This document shows positions 31,263 to 39,556 of a stretch of DNA of 47,120 bases, piece after piece; the stretch's first letter is position 1, and each line of letters opens with the position of its first letter. The notes below the pieces were generated by a model that did not search any database, had not been told where the DNA came from, and saw only the letters and a program-made list of their open reading frames with translations. Made by a program: the position numbers and the translations under genes. The stretch comes from DSOI01 sp041394885 (lineage in GTDB: Bacteria > Acidobacteriota > Terriglobia > Bryobacterales > Bryobacteraceae), in NCBI GenBank assembly GCA_041394885.1, contig JAWKHI010000052.1:1-47120 (forward strand), written 5' to 3'.

Positions 31263-32738
31263 ATGGATGACATGAAACGCTTCCCGTGGTCAGCTCTTGC
31301 CGTCCTGCTCTTCTCGCCGGTCTGCTTCGGCGGCAATGAACTGGAAGTCAGCGTCCACTTCGACAAGAAGATCCGCCTCTGGGACGGCTTCGGGGTCAAC
31401 TACGTCGAAACGGCGCAAACCCGCGACTACAGGAAACAGCCGCAAGAGTATGGCGGATTTTCGACGCTTTCCGAACAGAAGCGGGCGGAGATCCTGGACC
31501 TGCTCTTCGGCCCCGATGGCCTCAAGCCCGGTTTGCTGAAGATGTTCCTCGACCCCTTTCACGAAGGGATGACCATCGAAGGCAACGATAATTCCGATCC
31601 GCGGAATCTGGACCAGTCCCGTTTCGATCACGAGACCACGACGAAATGGATGCGATTGTTCGCCAAGGAGGGCTTGCGGCGCCAGCGGGCGCGAGGAGCC
31701 GACCTCGAGATCATCACCACGCTGTACGGTCCGCCGGCGTGGACGACCAAGCAGAAGTTCCTCCGCGGGCGTGACATCGATCCGAACCAGATGGAGGAGA
31801 TCGCGGAATACATCGCCGCTTGGGTGAAGTATCTGCGCGACGTGGAGAAGCTGCCCATCCGCTATGCGTCCATCCACAACGAAGGCGACAGTTTTGCGCG
31901 GTGGCCCACCGATGGAAGCTGGGCCGGCTATCCCAAACACGACTACAACGCCTACTGGCACAGCTCGCTGGTGGCGAAGTTCCTGCCGATTCTCCGCGCG
32001 ATCTTCGATGGGAACGGGCTGCAAGCCGTGGACGTCACGCCGGGTGAGACTTCCTCCTGGGACCGGTTCATTCACTACGGCTACGCCTTCGCGCTGGCCG
32101 ACGATCCGCGCGTGCTCGCCAGCATGGGGTTGATTACCAGTCACGGCTTCGGCGGGCCAGCACAGAACACGCCGATGGGCGTCGACTATCTGCGTCTACG
32201 CAGGCCCGAACTCCACGCCTGGACTACGTCAATGACCTGGGGCAAAATGGACGCCTCCTTCCTCGAACTCATCCGCCAGCAGATCTATGAGGTGGGCGTG
32301 AATGGCGTCATCCCCTGGGCTACGATCCAAACCAGCGATTGGTATGGCGGCGACCCCAATCCCGGCACGGCCATCCGCGTCGACGGGCGCGGCGGCTACA
32401 GCGTGGAGCCGGGCTACTATTACTTCAAGCCAGTGTCGAGAGCCGGACAGCCGGGGATGGCCGTCGCGGAGGTGCTCTCGACAGATCCGGACATCCGGCT
32501 CATGGCGTTCGCGGCCAATGGGACTATTCATCCCGATGCCTTTGTGGTGGTGAACTCCGGCGCGCGCCATCGCGATCTCCGCATCCGGCTCACCGGATCA
32601 AAGGCCGATACCTTCCGTGTCTACACCACCGGGCCGGGTGATCGGTACCGTGCCCTGGGCGATCACGCCTTGCGGCAAGGGCGCCTCGAAATCACCGCGC
32701 CGGCCGATTCCGTCCTCGGATTTTTCGCCGGGCGGTAG
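31263..32738 (+). CDS. GH30-like secreted glycoside hydrolase (clan GH-A type)
   Basis: A 491-aa exported protein with a signal peptide (about 1-23) and a (beta/alpha)8-barrel of the GH30 type, followed by a beta-rich C-terminal part (about 400-491). Signs are LWDGFGVNYVE (39-49), LLKMFLDPF, ITTLYGPPAW, YASIHNEGDSF with the probable acid/base E207, VDVTPGETSSW, and the turn SHGFGG (293-298). In GH30 the nucleophile Glu lies in a W-x-T-E motif after the seventh strand; the matching place here reads HAWTTSMTW (318-326), with no Glu. Either another residue acts or the enzyme is altered. ATG at 31263 is chosen over 31272 because of better spacing from a weak ribosome site. It follows the kinase gene by 71 bp on the same strand. 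The substrate (xylan-like or glucan) is not determined. Confidence 0.75.
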   Translation: MDDMKRFPWSALAVLLFSPVCFGGNELEVSVHFDKKIRLWDGFGVNYVETAQTRDYRKQPQEYGGFSTLSEQKRAEILDLLFGPDGLKPGLLKMFLDPFHEGMTIEGNDNSDPRNLDQSRFDHETTTKWMRLFAKEGLRRQRARGADLEIITTLYGPPAWTTKQKFLRGRDIDPNQMEEIAEYIAAWVKYLRDVEKLPIRYASIHNEGDSFARWPTDGSWAGYPKHDYNAYWHSSLVAKFLPILRAIFDGNGLQAVDVTPGETSSWDRFIHYGYAFALADDPRVLASMGLITSHGFGGPAQNTPMGVDYLRLRRPELHAWTTSMTWGKMDASFLELIRQQIYEVGVNGVIPWATIQTSDWYGGDPNPGTAIRVDGRGGYSVEPGYYYFKPVSRAGQPGMAVAEVLSTDPDIRLMAFAANGTIHPDAFVVVNSGARHRDLRIRLTGSKADTFRVYTTGPGDRYRALGDHALRQGRLEITAPADSVLGFFAGR

Positions 32739-32845
32739 AAACTGCGGCCTACGCGCGCAGCGGCTTGACGCATCACCCGAATGCGGATGGCGGGTGTTTC
32801 CGATCGAAACGCTGTGCTACGCTGTCGCAAGAGGACCCACCTGAA

Positions 32846-33454
32846 ATGAACCTATTCGAAGCCATTCTCAATGCCCAGGGCGGCGGAGTTGTGCAGCAAC
32901 TCGGAGGACAATTCGGCCTGAGCGAAGGCCAAACGCAATCCGCGCTCGGGGCTCTTTTGCCGGCGCTGGCGGGCGCGATGAATCAGAACGCCCAGCAGGG
33001 TGGCTTGGAGTCGCTACTGGGTGCATTGTCGAACGGAAACCACGGACGTTACCTCGAAGATCCTTCCCTGCTCGGCCAGGAATCCACCGTGCAGGATGGC
33101 AACGGCATTCTTGGCCACCTCCTCGGGAGCAAGGAAGTAAGCCGTGAACTGGCTTCGCGCGCCTCCGCGCAAACCGGCATTGGCAGCGACATTCTCAAGC
33201 AGATGCTTCCCCTCGCTGCGAGTCTCCTGATGGGCAGCATGAGCCGTGGCGCGCGACAATCGAATCTCGGCGGGATGGGCGGCGGAGGCGGATTGATGGA
33301 TGCGATCGGCAGCATGATGGGCGGCGGACAAGCATCGGCGGCTCCGGCGCAAGCGGGAATTCTCGGTATGCTCGGACCATTGCTCGATCAGAATCAGGAT
33401 GGCTCCGCAGTGGACGACATCCTTCGCATGGCGTCTGGCTTCCTTCGCAAATAG
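32846..33454 (+). CDS. DUF937 (YidB-like) protein
   Basis: A 202-aa protein of the DUF937 family: MNLFEAILNAQGGGVVQQLGGQFGLSEGQTQSAL at the N-terminus (in pieces: LFEAILNAQ, LGGQFGLSEGQ) is typical, as are LLPALAGAM and the end GMLGPLLDQNQDGSAVDDILRMASGFL. The middle has Met/Gly-rich segments (about 135-175) and is otherwise helical. No signal peptide is present. E. coli YidB has no established role. The frame is open upstream to 32765, but the ATG at 32846 matches family starts. TACGCT at about -30 could be a -10 box. It stands alone between the glycosidase and the YegP-like gene. Confidence 0.85.
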   Translation: MNLFEAILNAQGGGVVQQLGGQFGLSEGQTQSALGALLPALAGAMNQNAQQGGLESLLGALSNGNHGRYLEDPSLLGQESTVQDGNGILGHLLGSKEVSRELASRASAQTGIGSDILKQMLPLAASLLMGSMSRGARQSNLGGMGGGGGLMDAIGSMMGGGQASAAPAQAGILGMLGPLLDQNQDGSAVDDILRMASGFLRK

Positions 33455-33499
33455 CCCTCCTCGAAGTAGGAGTGAATCGCGCGCTGAGCGCAAAAAACG

Positions 33500-33528
33500 T
33501 TGACAAACCGGGCCAGATCGTTTTCAAT
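33500..33528 (+). promoter_or_regulatory. Sigma-70-type promoter of the YegP-H1 gene
   Basis: TTGACA (33500-33505) and TTCAAT (33523-33528) are separated by exactly 17 bp. The -35 is a perfect match and the -10 matches four of six. The 5' leader would be about 30 nt, with AGGAGA six bases before the ATG at 33567. This is the clearest housekeeping promoter in the window and suggests strong expression. Confidence 0.7.
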
Positions 33529-33566
33529 GACAACATCTTCGGATTTTGTTCATTAGGAGAACCTCT

Positions 33567-34049
33567 ATGCCTGCTCGATATGAAGTGAAGCTCACCCCCA
33601 AAGGTAAGTTCATGTTCAACCTCAAGGCTGGGAATGGCGAAATCATTCTCACCAGCGAGTTGTACGAAAAGCGCGCCGGCGCCACCGGCGGCGTGAAGTC
33701 CGTTCAGAAAAACGGTGTGAACAAGGCTGCTTTCGATGTCCGCAAAGCCAAGAACGGCGAAACCTACTTCGTCCTGATCGCCAAGAACAAAGAGATCGTC
33801 GGCAAGAGCGAGATGTACAAGACACCGGCCGGCGCCAGCCGCGGTATCGCGTCCGTCATGCGCAACGCCGGCGCTCCGGTAGTGGACCTTAGCAAGGAAC
33901 CACCGAAGGCTGCCGCCAAGAAAGCTCCCGCGAAGAAGGCCGCTGTGACGAAGGCCGCCGTGACGAAGGCCGCCGTGAAGAAGGCTCCGGCCAAGAAAAA
34001 GGCAGCGGCCAAAGCGGCGCCGGCAGCGGCAGCGGCCGCGGAGTCCTAG
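33567..34049 (+). CDS. YegP-type tandem DUF1508 protein with histone H1-like tail
   Basis: A 160-aa protein. Two DUF1508 repeats are clear: 13-49 (KFMFNLKAGNGEIILTSELY, then GGVKSVQKN) and 65-100 (ETYFVLIAKNKEIVGKSEMY, then GIASVMRN), the pair seen in YegP. From residue 110 the chain becomes almost only Lys, Ala and Pro (for example AAKKAPAKKAAVTKAAVTKA), as in histone H1 and bacterial H1-like DNA-binding tails. YegP homologues normally stop after the second repeat. A near-consensus promoter and a good ribosome site suggest high expression. I infer a nucleoid-associated or nucleic-acid-binding role for the tail, with the YegP part of unknown function. ATG at 33567 is preferred over an upstream TTG. 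Confidence 0.88.
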   Translation: MPARYEVKLTPKGKFMFNLKAGNGEIILTSELYEKRAGATGGVKSVQKNGVNKAAFDVRKAKNGETYFVLIAKNKEIVGKSEMYKTPAGASRGIASVMRNAGAPVVDLSKEPPKAAAKKAPAKKAAVTKAAVTKAAVKKAPAKKKAAAKAAPAAAAAAES

Positions 34050-34059
34050 CGCCAACGGC

Positions 34060-35400
34060 TCATCGGAGCTTGTAGATCACACAACCCGCCGTGCGGCCCA
34101 CGGCGCGATACGATCCGAGCCATTCCGCCAGATCGGGAAACGCTTCGATCGCCAGCGCCTTGTTGTACTCGCCCAAGCCGTCGACAACGAAGACCGGCCG
34201 AAGGGAAGTCAACGCCGCACGGTTTTTTTTCGCCTCTTCGGGAAACGTCGGTTCGTTCGAGGAAAGATGCCGGTCCGCCAGTATGCCCGTCAACGCCTGC
34301 GAGTCGAGATAGGGAGTGCCGGCCGCGAGCCGAGTACGAACCAGGATCTCCGGACGGTATCCCCACACGAGAATCGTATCGCCGGCCATTGCCTTGTCCA
34401 TGACGATGCGCGAAGCCGCATCCGCGTCGCGGCCCATGGCCAAGTCACTCCAATCGGCGGTACCCCGCGCGTATCGCGATCCGAACCGTACGAGCGGGAT
34501 CGCCAACAGGAGCGCGATCAGGAGCGATGTGCGCCCCATCCCCCGCGCCGCGGCGATCGACAGCGGCGGAATCGCCTGGAAGAAGTATCGTGGGAAGAAG
34601 CGCCATCCGGCGCACACCGCGGCTAGGGACAACAGGAACCATCCGAGCAGCCGGCGTGCGTCCGTGGTTCGTTCCCGCCACCAGTAGAGTGCGGCCGCGA
34701 TTGCGAAGGCCGCGTGGAAGCCGAGCCAACTGGCCGTCCGCGCCAGCCCATAGCGAACGGGCTCCGCGACGAAGGTGTCGCGAGAATAGCGGAATCCCCA
34801 GACCCACACCTGCTCCCAATACCCGTGGAGCAGCACCAAGGGTGGAATCCCGGCCAGGGCGAAACCCGCGAGTACCCGGATGGGCGAGCCCCACAACAGG
34901 CATGCCGCCACGACGAAGATCGCCTTGGTGTGAACATGGAACGCCAGACCGCTGAACAGCCCGGCGGCGAGCGGGCGTCCGGACGCCGCGGCGGCCATGG
35001 CGGCAAAGTGCGGCGCGATCATCAACAGGTCCGGCGAGAGCGCCATGGCCGCCGAGGGAAAGTAGAAGGTCAGCGCGAAGGCGGTGAGAATGGCCGCCAG
35101 GCTCCCGGTGGCCGGGTTCCACAACCGCTGGGCCATCCGCGAGGCGAGCCATGCGCACAATAGAACATAGAGCGATCCCGCCAGGCGTAGAGGCCACCCG
35201 GCATAAGCGCCGAACAAAAGATAGAAAGCGATCGAGAGCGGCGGCTTGTCATACACGAAGTCGCGATAGGGGACCTTTCCGTGCAGAACCTGAATGGCCG
35301 CGGCGGCCGGATAGGACTCCTCCACCCACAAAACGTCGAGTTGCGTGAAGCGGACGGCCGCGATCGCCAGGAACAGCACTACCCAGGCAATGGGCCGCAT
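34060..35400 (-). CDS. GT39-like (ArnT/PMT-type) membrane glycosyltransferase
   Basis: A 446-aa polytopic inner-membrane protein with about ten hydrophobic segments. The first periplasmic loop has an acidic pair E27-E28 (WVEESYP) followed by VLHGKVPYRDF and D51-K-P-P (YDKPPL), typical of GT-C transferases that use a polyprenyl-phosphate sugar donor, such as ArnT or PMT. The C-terminal part (about 345-446) is soluble and includes DTILVWGYRPEIL and YRAVGRTAGCVIYKL. Acceptor and donor are not readable. The start lies 13 bp after the stop of the isomerase/epimerase gene on the same strand, so the two are probably co-transcribed. Nearest function: transfer of a sugar to lipid or protein at the outer face of the inner membrane. 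Confidence 0.8.
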   Translation of the reverse strand: MRPIAWVVLFLAIAAVRFTQLDVLWVEESYPAAAAIQVLHGKVPYRDFVYDKPPLSIAFYLLFGAYAGWPLRLAGSLYVLLCAWLASRMAQRLWNPATGSLAAILTAFALTFYFPSAAMALSPDLLMIAPHFAAMAAAASGRPLAAGLFSGLAFHVHTKAIFVVAACLLWGSPIRVLAGFALAGIPPLVLLHGYWEQVWVWGFRYSRDTFVAEPVRYGLARTASWLGFHAAFAIAAALYWWRERTTDARRLLGWFLLSLAAVCAGWRFFPRYFFQAIPPLSIAAARGMGRTSLLIALLLAIPLVRFGSRYARGTADWSDLAMGRDADAASRIVMDKAMAGDTILVWGYRPEILVRTRLAAGTPYLDSQALTGILADRHLSSNEPTFPEEAKKNRAALTSLRPVFVVDGLGEYNKALAIEAFPDLAEWLGSYRAVGRTAGCVIYKLR

Positions 35401-35413
35401 GGAAGGCGGAGCG

Positions 35414-36478
35414 CTATTGCAAGCCGAGCACGCGGCGGTTGCGCTTGGCGTCGGTGGAGGCGCCGGCGAAATCGTCGAAGGCTTTCTTCGGCACGTCGAT
35501 CAGCATCGATTGAATGAACGGCGCGCCTTCGCTCGCCCCCTGGACGCTGTCTTTGTAGCAGCACTCCCATTCGAGCACCGCCCAGGATTTGTAGCCCGCC
35601 GCGGTGAGGCGCGTGAACACCTGCTTGAAGTCCACCTGGCCGTCGCCGAGAGAGCGGAACCGTCCCGGACGGTCTTTCCATCCCAGGTAGCCCCCGTAGA
35701 CACCGGCCCGTTCCGACGGGCGGAACTCGGCGTCTTTCACGTGAAACGCCTTGATGAAGGGCGCATAGGTGTCGATGAATCGAACGTAGTCGAGACACTG
35801 CAGAACGAAGTGAGAAGGGTCGTAGTTGATGGCCACGCGCGGATGGTTCCCGGTGGCTTCCCGAAATCGCTCGAAGGTGGCGCCATCGTAGACGTCTTCG
35901 CCCGGATGCAGTTCATAGGCCAAGTCGACGTTGTGGCGGTCCGCAAAGTCCAGAATCGGTTTCCAGCGTTTGGCGAGTTCCTTGAAGCCCTCCTCGACGA
36001 GCCCGGCCGGACGCTGCGGCCAGGGATAGATGTAAGGCCACAACAGCGCGCCTGTGAACGATGGGGAGCAGGTGAGACCCATATTGGCGGATGCCTTGAT
36101 CACCAGCTTCATCTGCGCGGTGGCCCACTCCGCCTTCGCCTTGGAATCGCCCCGCACTTCCGGCGCCGCGAACCCGTCGAACATCTCGTCGAAGGCCGGG
36201 TGCGACGCCACCAACTGCCCTTGGAGATGGGAAGCCAACTCGGTGACGGCAAGCCCGTTGGTTTGGCCCTTGATCTCGTCGCAGTAGGTTTTCGATTTCG
36301 CGGCCTTGGCCAGGTCCATGATGCGGCCATCCCACGATGGCAACTGCACGCCCAGGTAGCCGAGCGACTTCACCCATTCCGTGATCGACGGCAGCGAATC
36401 GTAGGGGGCTTCGTCGCCCATGAACTGCGCAAGAAAAATGGCGGGACCCTGGATTTGAGAGGAGATGGAAGAGGACAT
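35414..36478 (-). CDS. Sugar phosphate isomerase/epimerase (xylose isomerase-like TIM barrel)
   Basis: A 354-aa TIM-barrel protein of the AP-endonuclease-2/xylose-isomerase-like superfamily, usually acting as sugar isomerase or epimerase with a divalent metal. The likely metal ligands are visible at barrel ends: E189 (LAYELHPGED), D220 (INYDPSHF), H246 (KAFHVKDAEF) and E303 (AVLEWECC). There is no signal peptide, so it is cytoplasmic. It is first in a two-gene set with the GT39-like transferase (13 bp downstream) and divergent from the polytopic membrane protein across 80 bp. The start ATG at 36478 follows AGAGGA. It may prepare a sugar for the adjoining transferase, but such proteins are also common in inositol and keto-sugar catabolism, so the pathway is open. 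Confidence 0.88.
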   Translation of the reverse strand: MSSSISSQIQGPAIFLAQFMGDEAPYDSLPSITEWVKSLGYLGVQLPSWDGRIMDLAKAAKSKTYCDEIKGQTNGLAVTELASHLQGQLVASHPAFDEMFDGFAAPEVRGDSKAKAEWATAQMKLVIKASANMGLTCSPSFTGALLWPYIYPWPQRPAGLVEEGFKELAKRWKPILDFADRHNVDLAYELHPGEDVYDGATFERFREATGNHPRVAINYDPSHFVLQCLDYVRFIDTYAPFIKAFHVKDAEFRPSERAGVYGGYLGWKDRPGRFRSLGDGQVDFKQVFTRLTAAGYKSWAVLEWECCYKDSVQGASEGAPFIQSMLIDVPKKAFDDFAGASTDAKRNRRVLGLQ

Positions 36479-36558
36479 GGTGAGAAGTTCGATTGTACCC
36501 CCGTCGCGGCGCCGTCGTCGAGCGCTACCCGTGGTTCCGATGCTATCGTTGTCCGAGA

Positions 36559-38922
36559 ATGGCCAGCCGAAAACAGGGAATCGCGTTTCTGTTCGTGCTG
36601 GCGTGGCTCGCCGGGCTCGCGATCACCGGCTACGGGCTCCAGTCGCGCGGGTTGCTCCGGCTTCCATTGTGGGAACCTGCCAGTTTCCAGCGTCTGCTGT
36701 GGTTCACCGCGGCATGGGTGGTTGTCTCGCTGCTCTTTTTCGTTCGTGGACGGCGCTGTTTTCCGATCGTCCTGCTTGTGGCGCATGCATTGTGGATGTG
36801 GGCGGTGAACGGGCCCGCGCCGCTCGCGGCCCAACTCTGGATGGGAGCCGCGGCGCTCGCCATCGGGCTCCGCATCACCGCTCTCCAGCGGCGCCGCCCG
36901 CCGATGGTGGCGGGCGCGATTGCCTGGATTACCGGAATGGCCGTCATCCAGTCGGCGATGAGTGTCACGGCCCACTTCCCGGTCAACACGGCCGCGTTAT
37001 GGGTGGCGGTGCTCGGGGCGGCGATTTTCTTCCTGCGGCGCGGGTTGGTGGAATGGGCGCGCGGAATCCGGATCCCGCGGCATGTCACCGCCTCGCGCCA
37101 CTTTGGCCGCGCCTTGCTCGCCTGGCCGTTGTCGATCGTCTACGCGCAAGTGCTCGGCCCGGAGGTGGGCTATGACGCGCTGGCGGTTCATCTCATGGTA
37201 CCCGCCACGGTGGCGCGCGTGGCGGCGTGGCCGTTCGACGTGGCGCGCCTCACCTACTCCCTCATGCCGCTGGGCGTCGATTGGTCTTACTCGGTGGCCT
37301 ACCTGCTCGGCGGCGAGCACTCGGTCCGGCTGCTGAACTTTCTCTTTTTGGGAGCGATTCTCGCGGTGCTCCATGAGGTTGCGCGCCGGTGGCTGCGTCC
37401 CGGCCTGGCCTGCCTCACCGTGGCTGTGTTCGCGTCCAACCCGATCGTCCCGCTCGAGACCGGACATCTGTTTATCGAAAACGGGTTGGCTGCGTATCTG
37501 GTTGGGGCGGCGTGGCTGATTGACCGGATGCGCAGCAGCGGCGGCGCGCTGATTCCGGCATGCTGGATGCTGGCCGCCGCGCTCGGATCCAAGCTCGGCT
37601 CGTTGCCCTATGCGGTCCCTCTGCTCATCCTCGCGTTCCTACTCGCATGGAAGCAGACGCAACCCAATTTGCGCGCGATCGCCGCTTCATTGACGATGGT
37701 CTTCGGCGGGCTGCCGTATCTTTACTCGTACTGGGTCTCGGGCAATCCGGTCTTCCCGTTCGAGAACCAATACTTTCTGTCACCGCTGTATCCTCCGGAA
37801 AAGTTCGTCAACCTGGCGTTCGTCGAGAAACTGACGCCATGGTCGTTGTTTCCGATGACGTTCGATTCGCCGAAGTACCTCGAGTCCGGCGCGGGCGGCG
37901 CGATGGGCTTCGCGCTGATTGCCTTCGCGCCCCTTGCGCTCGCGGCGTGGGCGTTCATTCCGCGGCGCGCGCGGGGGGCCCTGCTTCTTACGGCGGGCGC
38001 CGCTGCGGTGGTGCTTTCCTCCCAGCCCTATATCCGCTACATCTACCCGTCGATCGCTTTGTTCACGGTTCCGCTGGCGGCCTCGGTGATGGCGACGCGC
38101 CGCTGGGCCGGACGCTGGGTCACGGCCGGGCTTGCCGGCTCGCTGGTCATCTGCACGGTGGCGCAGGTCTATTTCCGGCCGACATCCACGTGGCACCATT
38201 CGCGCCTGCTGCTGCCCGCACGCCACAGCGCGGTGGAGCGGTTTGAGCGTGAGATCGCGCCCTCCCGGCAGGTGTCGCGCGACCTCAGCACGCGTGCCCC
38301 CGGCGAGAAGATCCTCTACCTCGATATGATGCACACGCCAGACTATGCGGGTGTGTTCGAGACCTACAGTTGGCACACTACGCCGTTTGCGATCGCCTTG
38401 CACAAATGCAAAACCGCGGAAGAGGTGGAGGCGCTGGTTCGAGCGGCCGGCATTCGCCACGTGATCGGCCCGGTGGCACCCACTCCGCCGATGACCCCGG
38501 CTGTGGCGGCGTTCCTGCAGCAGCGGCTACGCCCTTTGTGGGCGGTAGGCGGCGCTGCTTCCTACGAGTTGATTCAAGCCGCCGCATCCACCATCGAACT
38601 TGCGCCGCCCGGGCTGGGCGGATCGTCCCTCCGCCACCGGATCGCCATCACCTTGCCCGCGCCCTACCGCTTTGCCGTGGAGGCGCGCTGCCCGTCTGGC
38701 GGGGCCGCGAGGCTGCGCATACAATGGCGAAACGCCGATGGGGCCATCGACGGAGCCGATGAGCGCATCCTTGCGTGCGGCGGCGCGCCCCGAACCCTCG
38801 AACTAACCGCGCACGCTCCGGTCTCCGCGGCCGCGGCGGAACTCTCCGCCGAGCCGGCTGGGAGAGGGCCCATCGAGATCGGAAATGTTTCCTTCCGCAA
38901 CCTGCCGGACCCATCGCGGTGA
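36559..38922 (+). CDS. Polytopic membrane protein, GT-C-like, with C-terminal domain
   Basis: A 787-aa membrane protein with about a dozen hydrophobic segments in its first 550 residues and a soluble C-terminal portion (about 560-787). Segments such as LGPEVGYDALAVHLMVPATVA, then YSLMPLGVDWSYSVAYLL and GHLFIENGLAAYLVGAAWLI, are reminiscent of GT-C glycosyltransferases or oligosaccharide-processing membrane proteins, but I do not see a definitive donor-binding motif. The C-terminal region includes a beta-sandwich-like stretch (LRHRIAITLPAPYRFAVEA...). ATG at 36559 is chosen because it begins a normal membrane anchor (QGIAFLFVLAWLAGLAI); the frame runs 22 codons further upstream without similarity. 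It is divergent from the isomerase/GT39 pair and may belong to the same cell-surface pathway. Confidence 0.6.
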   Translation: MASRKQGIAFLFVLAWLAGLAITGYGLQSRGLLRLPLWEPASFQRLLWFTAAWVVVSLLFFVRGRRCFPIVLLVAHALWMWAVNGPAPLAAQLWMGAAALAIGLRITALQRRRPPMVAGAIAWITGMAVIQSAMSVTAHFPVNTAALWVAVLGAAIFFLRRGLVEWARGIRIPRHVTASRHFGRALLAWPLSIVYAQVLGPEVGYDALAVHLMVPATVARVAAWPFDVARLTYSLMPLGVDWSYSVAYLLGGEHSVRLLNFLFLGAILAVLHEVARRWLRPGLACLTVAVFASNPIVPLETGHLFIENGLAAYLVGAAWLIDRMRSSGGALIPACWMLAAALGSKLGSLPYAVPLLILAFLLAWKQTQPNLRAIAASLTMVFGGLPYLYSYWVSGNPVFPFENQYFLSPLYPPEKFVNLAFVEKLTPWSLFPMTFDSPKYLESGAGGAMGFALIAFAPLALAAWAFIPRRARGALLLTAGAAAVVLSSQPYIRYIYPSIALFTVPLAASVMATRRWAGRWVTAGLAGSLVICTVAQVYFRPTSTWHHSRLLLPARHSAVERFEREIAPSRQVSRDLSTRAPGEKILYLDMMHTPDYAGVFETYSWHTTPFAIALHKCKTAEEVEALVRAAGIRHVIGPVAPTPPMTPAVAAFLQQRLRPLWAVGGAASYELIQAAASTIELAPPGLGGSSLRHRIAITLPAPYRFAVEARCPSGGAARLRIQWRNADGAIDGADERILACGGAPRTLELTAHAPVSAAAAELSAEPAGRGPIEIGNVSFRNLPDPSR

Positions 38923-38926
38923 TCGC

Positions 38927-38932
38927 TATAAT
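38927..38932 (+). promoter_or_regulatory. Perfect TATAAT upstream of the lipoprotein gene
   Basis: TATAAT lies 13 bp before the ATG at 38946, at the end of the preceding gene in otherwise GC-rich sequence. A TSS at the usual distance would leave only about 7 nt of leader, and no Shine-Dalgarno is present, so the gene may be read nearly leaderless. No -35 match is seen. Confidence 0.35.
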
Positions 38933-38945
38933 AGGCATTTCCTCC

Positions 38946-39497
38946 ATGCCTCGCTACTCTGCTCTACTGGCCGGCGCGTTTTTTTGTGCGTTGATAGGCT
39001 GCTCGAGTCCGGACCCCGCCCCGACGGCCAATTCAGCGCCCCCGGCAGCCGGCGCGGCTGTAGGCACCCCGGAAATCGTCTCGATCACCCCCGACGCCGG
39101 CTCGGCTCGATCCCAGCGATTCGAAGCCATCGCCTCGCATCCCGGGGGAGCGGGTCAAATCGAGAATATGCAGGTCCTTTTCGACATCGGCATTCGCGGC
39201 GCCGACGCCTGCTGGGTGGACTACCGGCCGGCTTCGCAAACGGTGGCGCTTCGCACCGACGATGGCAACTCCTGGCTCGCCGCGCGCCCCATCGGCCAGC
39301 CGGGCGTCGTCGAGAACCGGCAATGCGCCTTGGCGGCGCAGAACGTGACGGCCACCGCCGAGGGCAATCAACTGAAAGTCGTGATCCCGGTAAGTTTCAA
39401 GGACGGCATGCGCGGCGATCGCGACGTGTACGTGATCGCCTCATCCGCCAGCGCCCACACCGGGTGGATCAAAAAGGGGCACTGGACGATTCCCTGA
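38946..39497 (+). CDS. Small lipoprotein with one acidobacterial Ig-like domain
   Basis: A 183-aa lipoprotein: signal sequence with lipobox ALIGC (Cys at about 19), an Ala/Pro-rich spacer, then one domain of about 135 residues beginning VSITPDAGSARSQRFEAIA and containing CWVDYRPASQTVALR, RQCALAAQNVTATAEGNQ and VVIPVSFKDGMRGDRDVYV, ending HTGWIKKGHWTI. The same domain recurs in tandem in large acidobacterial secreted proteins, where its role is unknown; two cysteines probably form a disulfide. Here it stands alone on a lipid anchor. A perfect TATAAT lies 13 bp upstream but no ribosome site is seen. It sits between the polytopic membrane protein and the PQQ propeller. Confidence 0.75.
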   Translation: MPRYSALLAGAFFCALIGCSSPDPAPTANSAPPAAGAAVGTPEIVSITPDAGSARSQRFEAIASHPGGAGQIENMQVLFDIGIRGADACWVDYRPASQTVALRTDDGNSWLAARPIGQPGVVENRQCALAAQNVTATAEGNQLKVVIPVSFKDGMRGDRDVYVIASSASAHTGWIKKGHWTIP

Positions 39498-39556
39498 CGC
39501 CACCCTGGCGACGGAAAATCTGAACAAACGACCTCTACGGGCCGTCCTGATCACTG

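Noticed and set aside
35345..36808. A 487-codon plus-strand frame
   Set aside because: Overlaps the isomerase gene, which has a complete set of metal ligands; no family resemblance in this frame.
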